Below are positions 59,187 through 64,000 of a stretch of DNA of 64,000 nt, in pieces. This DNA is from Streptomyces rapamycinicus NRRL 5491 (GTDB taxonomy: Bacteria; Actinomycetota; Actinomycetes; Streptomycetales; Streptomycetaceae). The stretch is from assembly GCF_024298965.1 (NCBI RefSeq), contig NZ_CP085193.1, positions 3,658,001-3,722,000 on the forward strand, read 5' to 3'. The notes beneath the pieces were generated by a model, which made no database searches, was not told where the DNA came from, and was given only the letters and a program-made list of their open reading frames with translations. Position 1 is the stretch's first letter. Every line of letters starts with the position of its first letter. Position numbers and translations under genes: made by a program.

Positions 59187-60794
59187 TCAGGCCGCGCCCG
59201 CCCCGGTGAGTGCCCGCACCTCCGTCTCGGCGTGCTTGGCGACATGGGCGGGGACATCCGCGGGGGCGGGTGAGGTGACCGTCCCGAGCCAGCCCGCGAG
59301 GAACCCGAGGGGCACCGAGACCAGCCCCGGGTTCTGGAGCGGGAAGAGGTGGAAGTCCACCCCGGAGAAGATCGCGTCCGGGCCGCCGGAGACCACCGGG
59401 GACAGCACCACCAGCGCCACCGCCGGAAGCAGCCCCCCGTAGACCGACCAGACCGCGCCGCGCGCCGTGAACCGCCGCCAGAACAGCGAGTACAGCAGCA
59501 CCGGAAGGTTCGCCGACGCGGCGGCGGCGAACGCCAGCCCCACCAGGAACGCCACATTGAGGTCCTCGGCGAGCAGCCCCAGCCCGATCGCGGCCGCCCC
59601 GATCCCCACCGCCGCGATCCGCGCCACCACCACCTCGCCGCGCGGGGTGCGGCCCGCCCGCCTGCTCAGCGAGGTGTAGAGGTCATGGGCTACGGAGGCC
59701 GAGGAGGCGAGGGTGATCCCGGCGACGACGGCGAGGATGGTGGCGAAGGCGATCGCGGCGACGACCGCGAACAGCACCGTGCCCCCGGTCGATCCGGCGC
59801 CGCCGCCGAGGTCGAGCGCGAGCAGCGGAACGGCCGTGTTCCCGGCCGCGTTGGAGGTCCGTACGGCATCGGTGCCCAGCACGGCGGCCGCCCCGAAGCC
59901 GAGCACGATCGTCATCAGGTAGAAGCCGCCGATCAGCCCGATGGACCAGATCACCGAGCGGCGGGCGGCACGGGCGGTGGGCACGGTGTAGAAGCGCGAG
60001 AGGATGTGCGGCAGCCCGGCGGTGCCCAGCACCAGGGCGAGGCCGAGGCTCACGAAGTCCAGCCGGGCGGTCCAGTCGCCGCCGTACTTGAGCCCGGGGG
60101 CGAGGAAGTCCACGCCATGGCCGCTGTTGCGCGCGGCGGTGCTGAGCAGGGTGTCGAGATCGCCGTGGAAGCGGACGAGGACCAGGGCGGTCAGCGCGAT
60201 CGCCCCGCCCATCAGCAGCACGGCCTTCACGATCTGGATCCAGGTCGTGGCGCGCATCCCGCCGAGCGCCACGAAGACCACCATCAGGGTGCCCACGCCG
60301 ATGACCGTCCAGGCGCGGGCGCGGCCGCCGGTCTCCCCGAGCAGCAGCGCGACCAGGCTGCCCGCGCCGACCATCTGGGCCACGAGGTACAGCACACAGA
60401 CCGTGATCGAGGAGATGCCCGCGGCGACCCGGACCCGACGCTCCCGCATCCGCGCGGCCAGCACATCGGCCAGGGTGAACCGGCCGCAGTTGCGGACCAG
60501 TTCGGCCACCAGCAGCAGGACCACCAGCCAGGCCACGAAGAAGCCCACGCAGTACAGCACCCCGTCGTAGCCGAACAGCGCGATCAGGCCGGAGATCCCG
60601 AGGAAGGACGCGGCCGACATGTAGTCACCGGCGATGGCGAAGCCGTTCTCCATCGGGGAGAACAGCCGCCCGCCCGCGTAGAACTCCTCAGGCGAGCCGT
60701 GCCGCCGGCGCCCCGCCCAGGTGGTGATGGCCAAGGTGGCCGTCACGAAGACGCCGAAGAGCAGCAGCGCCAGGCTCCGCTGATCGCCGGTCAC
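59187..60794 (-). CDS. Sodium:solute symporter (ActP-like, monocarboxylate)
   Basis: 535-residue membrane protein of the SSS family with about 13 helices. The family features are GRRRHGSPEEFYAGGRLFSPMENGFAIAGDYMSAASFLG at the N-terminus and GTAGLPHILSRFYTVPTARAARRSV in the middle. It matches cation/acetate symporters (ActP, MctC). It probably imports acetate, pyruvate or propionate with Na+. The ATG at 60794 overlaps the DUF485 gene by four bases; this DUF485-symporter pair is the standard partner arrangement. The neighbouring CitAB-like pair converges on it with only 12 bases between. Confidence 0.92.
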   Translation of the reverse strand: MTGDQRSLALLLFGVFVTATLAITTWAGRRRHGSPEEFYAGGRLFSPMENGFAIAGDYMSAASFLGISGLIALFGYDGVLYCVGFFVAWLVVLLLVAELVRNCGRFTLADVLAARMRERRVRVAAGISSITVCVLYLVAQMVGAGSLVALLLGETGGRARAWTVIGVGTLMVVFVALGGMRATTWIQIVKAVLLMGGAIALTALVLVRFHGDLDTLLSTAARNSGHGVDFLAPGLKYGGDWTARLDFVSLGLALVLGTAGLPHILSRFYTVPTARAARRSVIWSIGLIGGFYLMTIVLGFGAAAVLGTDAVRTSNAAGNTAVPLLALDLGGGAGSTGGTVLFAVVAAIAFATILAVVAGITLASSASVAHDLYTSLSRRAGRTPRGEVVVARIAAVGIGAAAIGLGLLAEDLNVAFLVGLAFAAAASANLPVLLYSLFWRRFTARGAVWSVYGGLLPAVALVVLSPVVSGGPDAIFSGVDFHLFPLQNPGLVSVPLGFLAGWLGTVTSPAPADVPAHVAKHAETEVRALTGAGAA

Positions 60795-61243
60795 CGCCCG
60801 TGCCCCCGCATCATCTCCTGCGTCACCCAGCGGAGTTCGAGCGCGACCCGGTCCCGGCGCAGCCGTGCGTGCCGGGCGTACGCCCAGGTCAGCAGGAAGG
60901 TGGTGGCGAACTGCGCGAGCCCCGCGACCATCGCCACATTGAGCGTGCCCACGACCGGGCGGGCCATCAGTCGGGGTGCGGTGGTGGCCGCGACGACATA
61001 CGCGAGGTACCAGATGAGGAACGCGGCGGTCACCGGGAGCACGAACCGGCGATAGCGGCGGCGCACCTCCTGGAAGGCGGCGCTGCCGTGCACCTCCGTG
61101 TAGACCGCCTGGGCGGAGGGCGGACGCGCGCGCCTGGGTTCGCCGTCCGTGTCGTCCGCCTCACCCCAGCCGGACGCGAGCGCGTCGTACCACGGGTCCT
61201 CCAGCCGCGCCTCTCCCGTGTCGCGCGCGTTGAGCATGTCCAC
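60791..61243 (-). CDS. DUF485 family membrane protein
   Basis: 150-residue protein with a soluble N-terminus of about 70 residues and two membrane segments (about 72-97 and 105-130), the DUF485 pattern (RRYRRFVLPVTAAFLIWYLAYVVAA). DUF485 genes commonly precede acetate-type symporters; the proteins are thought to assist the transporter. I chose the GTG at 61243, since AAGGAG lies eight bases upstream and the following MDMLNARDTGEARLEDPWYDALASGWG is the usual start; a GTG nine bases earlier is too close to the site. It overlaps the symporter gene by four bases. Confidence 0.85.
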   Translation of the reverse strand: MDMLNARDTGEARLEDPWYDALASGWGEADDTDGEPRRARPPSAQAVYTEVHGSAAFQEVRRRYRRFVLPVTAAFLIWYLAYVVAATTAPRLMARPVVGTLNVAMVAGLAQFATTFLLTWAYARHARLRRDRVALELRWVTQEMMRGHGR

Positions 61244-61463
61244 CCCGAACACTCCTTGTTCACTGCGGCATTCGCCGCGTGACCAAGGATGGGCAGATCA
61301 GAAAGATCCAGGACCCTTCAATACCGGACCTTCACCCCATCAGGTGACTCAGGTGATGAACAGCCCGGAAGCGGCACTACAGGAGCGGGCGGTGCGGGGG
61401 AACGCCGACGGGGTCCCCCGGGTGGGAGACCCCGCCGGACCGGCCCTGCCGAGGGGCCGGGCG

Positions 61464-63587
61464 TCAGACGTCGATGCGCGACCGGTCCAGGGTCGCCGCC
61501 GAGTTGGTGATGAACTCCTTACGGGGCGCGACCTCATTGCCCATGAGCAGGTCGAAGGCGCGCTCGGCGGCCTCCAGATCGCTGATGTTGATGCGCCGCA
61601 GGGTGCGGTGGCGCGGGTCCATCGTGGTCTCCGCGAGCTGGTCGGCGTCCATCTCACCGAGACCCTTGTAGCGCTGGATGCCGTCCTTGTAGCGGACCTC
61701 CCGGCGCTGGAGGTCCAGCAGGGTCTCCTGGAGCTCCTGGTCGGAATAGGTGTAGAGGTACTTGCTCTGCCCCCGCTTGGGGTTCACCAGCTCCACCCGG
61801 TGCAGCGGCGGCACCGCCGAGAAGACCCGCCCCTGCTCGACCATCGGCCGCATATAGCGCTGGAAGAGGGTCAGCAGCAGACAGCGGATGTGGGCGCCGT
61901 CGACATCGGCGTCGGCGAGGAAGATCACCTTGCCGTAGCGCGCCTGGTCGATGTCGAAGGTCCGGCCCGACCCGGCCCCTATCACCTGGATGATCGCGCC
62001 GCACTCGGCGTTCTTGAGCATGTCGGAGACCGACGACTTCTGCACGTTGAGGATCTTGCCCCGGATCGGCAGCAGCGCCTGGAACTCGGAGTTCCGGGCC
62101 AGCTTGGCCGTACCCAGCGCCGAGTCCCCCTCGACGATGAACAGCTCGCTGCGGCCGACGTCGTCGCTGCGGCAGTCGGCCAGCTTCGCGGGCAGCGAGG
62201 AGGACTCCAGCGCGGTCTTACGGCGCTGCGCCTCCTTGTGCTGGCGGGCCGCGATACGCGTACGGGCCGCGGCCACGACCTTCTCCAGGACGGCGCGGGC
62301 CTGCTGCTTGGCATCCCGCTTCGAGGAGGTCAGGAACGCCTTGAGCTCCTTGGCGACCACATTGGCCACGATGCGGGAGGCCGCCGAGGTGCCAAGCACC
62401 TCCTTGGTCTGGCCCTCGAACTGCGGTTCCGCCAGCCTTACGGTCACCACCGCCGTCAGGCCCTCCATGGCGTCGTCCTTGACGACGTCGTCCTCGGCGA
62501 CCCGCAGCAGCTTGGTGGCGCGCAGCGCCTCGTTCACCGTCCTGGCGATCGAGCGCTCGAAGCCCGAGACATGGGTGCCGCCCTTGGGGGTGGCGATGAT
62601 GTTGACGAAGGACTTGACCGTCGCGTCGTAGCCGGTGCCCCAGCGCAGCGCGATGTCGACGCCCAGGTCGCGGGTGACCTCGGTCGGGGTCATGTGGCCG
62701 CGCTCGTCGAGGACCGGCACGGTCTCCTTGAAGGTGCCCTGCCCGGACAGCCGCAGCACATCGCAGACGGCCTTGTCCTGCGCGAGGTACTCACAGAACT
62801 CACTGATCCCCCCGTCGTAGCGGAAGGTCTCCTCGACCGGCCCCTCCTGCCCGTCCAGGCCCCGCTCGTCCCGCACCACCAGGGTGAGCCCCGGCACCAG
62901 GAACGCGGTCTGCCGGGCGCGGGCGTACAGCGTCTCCACGGAGAGCTTGGCGTCCTTGAGGAAGATCTGGCGGTCCGCCCAGTAGCGGATGCGGGTGCCG
63001 GTGCGGGTCTTGGGCACCCTCTTGCCCTTGAGGACACCGCTGGACGGGTCGAACGGGGCGTCCGGCCCGGATTCGGTGAAGATCCCGGGGACACCGCGGC
63101 GGAAGCTGATCGCGTGGGTCTTGCCGTGGAGGTCCACCTCCACGTCGAGACGGGCGGACAGCGCGTTCACCACGGAGGCGCCGACGCCGTGCAGACCGCC
63201 GGAGGCCGCGTACGCGCCGCCGCCGAACTTTCCGCCGGCGTGCAGCTTGGTCATCACGACCTCGACGCCGGACAGCCCCGTCTTGGGCTCGACGTCCACC
63301 GGGATCCCCCGGCCGTTGTCCCGCACCTCCACGGATCCGTCGTCGTGGAGGATCACCTCGATGTGATCGCAGAAGCCGCCCAGGGCCTCGTCCACCGAGT
63401 TGTCGATGATCTCCCAGAGGCAGTGCATGAGGCCACGGCTGTCGGTGGAGCCGATGTACATGCCGGGGCGCTTGCGCACCGCCTCGAGCCCCTCGAGGAC
63501 GAGAAGGTGCCGCGCGGTGTAGTTACCGCCGCCCCGGTCTGCTCCGGTCAGCAGCGCAGTGGACGGCACGGACGTGTCGGCGGTCAC
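61464..63587 (-). CDS. parE: DNA topoisomerase IV subunit B
   Basis: 707-residue B subunit. The GHKL ATPase domain (about 20-250) has EIIDNSVDEALGG, DNGRGIPVD and GLHGVGASVVNALS; the transducer domain follows (about 260-420) and the TOPRIM domain (about 450-570) has EGDSALGTAK and the DADVDGAHIRCLLLT acidic triad. It uses ATP to drive strand passage with ParC. The GTG at 63587 is chosen (GGAG ten bases upstream); the frame open upstream is not coding. In S. coelicolor parE lies near hrdB, from memory. The gene is on the opposite strand to parC and about 7 kb away. Confidence 0.94.
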   Translation of the reverse strand: MTADTSVPSTALLTGADRGGGNYTARHLLVLEGLEAVRKRPGMYIGSTDSRGLMHCLWEIIDNSVDEALGGFCDHIEVILHDDGSVEVRDNGRGIPVDVEPKTGLSGVEVVMTKLHAGGKFGGGAYAASGGLHGVGASVVNALSARLDVEVDLHGKTHAISFRRGVPGIFTESGPDAPFDPSSGVLKGKRVPKTRTGTRIRYWADRQIFLKDAKLSVETLYARARQTAFLVPGLTLVVRDERGLDGQEGPVEETFRYDGGISEFCEYLAQDKAVCDVLRLSGQGTFKETVPVLDERGHMTPTEVTRDLGVDIALRWGTGYDATVKSFVNIIATPKGGTHVSGFERSIARTVNEALRATKLLRVAEDDVVKDDAMEGLTAVVTVRLAEPQFEGQTKEVLGTSAASRIVANVVAKELKAFLTSSKRDAKQQARAVLEKVVAAARTRIAARQHKEAQRRKTALESSSLPAKLADCRSDDVGRSELFIVEGDSALGTAKLARNSEFQALLPIRGKILNVQKSSVSDMLKNAECGAIIQVIGAGSGRTFDIDQARYGKVIFLADADVDGAHIRCLLLTLFQRYMRPMVEQGRVFSAVPPLHRVELVNPKRGQSKYLYTYSDQELQETLLDLQRREVRYKDGIQRYKGLGEMDADQLAETTMDPRHRTLRRINISDLEAAERAFDLLMGNEVAPRKEFITNSAATLDRSRIDV

Positions 63588-64000
63588 GCGGTTCGCTCCT
63601 CGCTGAATTTCTGGTTGGCCCAACTGTGGGCACGATGGTGGCATGGTCGCCCGTCAGAGCGTACCGAGGCTTGATAGAGCCTTTGTGCCGCCACCCGTTG
63701 AAACGTCCATGCTAGTCGCACCGGCCACCGTTTCGCTCGTACGTTCGATACTTCACGGCGGTGCCGCACACATCACGTTCCCTTTCAGGCATGAACCATT
63801 TAGGCTCCGGGCACGTCCTCATTCACAACCGGCAACCCGGCCGGGAGGGCAAACCAGACAATCGACGCGAAGCATCAAAGCTAGGCAATACGGCTCATTC
63901 GCCGCCAAACGTCACCATCCGGCCTACTCAGAAGCAACTTTTGGGAAAAAGCCACGAGCGGGAACGATTTCAGGCTGGTTGGATGTTGACCCTGGTACGA
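63588..64000. other. Upstream region of parE and the window end
   Basis: 413 bases without a supported gene. The parE promoter should be here (TAGCAT at about 63709, minus strand). At the right end TTGACC (63986-63991) is a plausible -35 of a plus-strand promoter whose gene lies outside. By gene order this might be the hrdB promoter region; the sequence alone does not show it. Confidence 0.4.

Noticed and set aside
61149..63674. 841-residue plus-strand frame opposite parE
   Set aside because: Shadow frame; the minus strand has complete GHKL and TOPRIM motifs.
1..64000. tRNA, rRNA, IS elements, prophage or integrase genes
   Set aside because: I saw no cloverleaf-like sequence, transposase, integrase or attachment-site pair in any gap.

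Overview
The window is high-GC actinobacterial chromosome. Gene content and order point to a Streptomyces: a conservon (cvnA-D plus two P450s), cutRS, the septation gene sepH, a DasR-type site before ptsH, and paired parC/parE topoisomerase IV genes. From memory, the order follows the S. coelicolor segment around SCO5822-SCO590x. The 7.6-32 kb part also follows the M. tuberculosis block Rv2689c-Rv2701c. These are recollections, not database results.

Layout. 0-4 kb: a partial gene, probably homocysteine S-methyltransferase, a luciferase-like oxidoreductase, a small hypothetical, a MazG-type pyrophosphohydrolase overlapping an AAA ATPase, and a membrane-anchored hypothetical. 4.3-7.6 kb: an MMPL exporter and a membrane protein. 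7.6-11.2 kb: an RNA methyltransferase and a KimA-like potassium importer. 11.3-16.8 kb: a complete conservon whose six genes overlap. 17.4-23.4 kb: two RCK (TrkA) regulators, DUF3159, an OB-fold protein and KdpED. 23.7-31.1 kb: a secreted protein with an internal duplication, DUF3710, dut, a thioesterase, DUF3093, DUF4193, CutRS and a 57-residue protein.

31.3-46 kb: an inositol monophosphatase, ferrochelatase, an MFS carrier, an FAD sugar-lactone-type oxidase, a Ser/Gly/Pro-rich membrane protein, SepH, a sulfurtransferase, a VOC protein, thymidine kinase, a phosphodiesterase, DUF5998 and a GNAT/acyl-CoA-synthetase fusion. 46-64 kb: HPr, a GntR regulator, an M23 peptidase behind a c-di-AMP (ydaO-type) riboswitch, an M16 peptidase pair, ParC, a Sel1-like protein, an iron-box-controlled sucrase/ferredoxin protein, a CitAB-like two-component pair, a DUF485/sodium:solute symporter pair, and ParE. 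The sequence ends in what may be the promoter region of another gene.

How the genes work together. KimA-like permease, RCK proteins and KdpDE form a potassium-homeostasis neighbourhood. The conservon sits exactly between the permease and the first RCK gene, which are direct divergent neighbours in M. tuberculosis, so it looks like an insertion into an ancestral block. I found no clearly undescribed multi-gene system. The less expected signals are the conservon insertion, a P450 lacking the ExxR motif with a C-terminal extension that overlaps the next P450 by 127 nt, short tandem-repeat arrays next to several gene 3' ends, a cluster of GTGA/TCAC palindromes before the DUF4193 gene, and the duplicated secreted protein.
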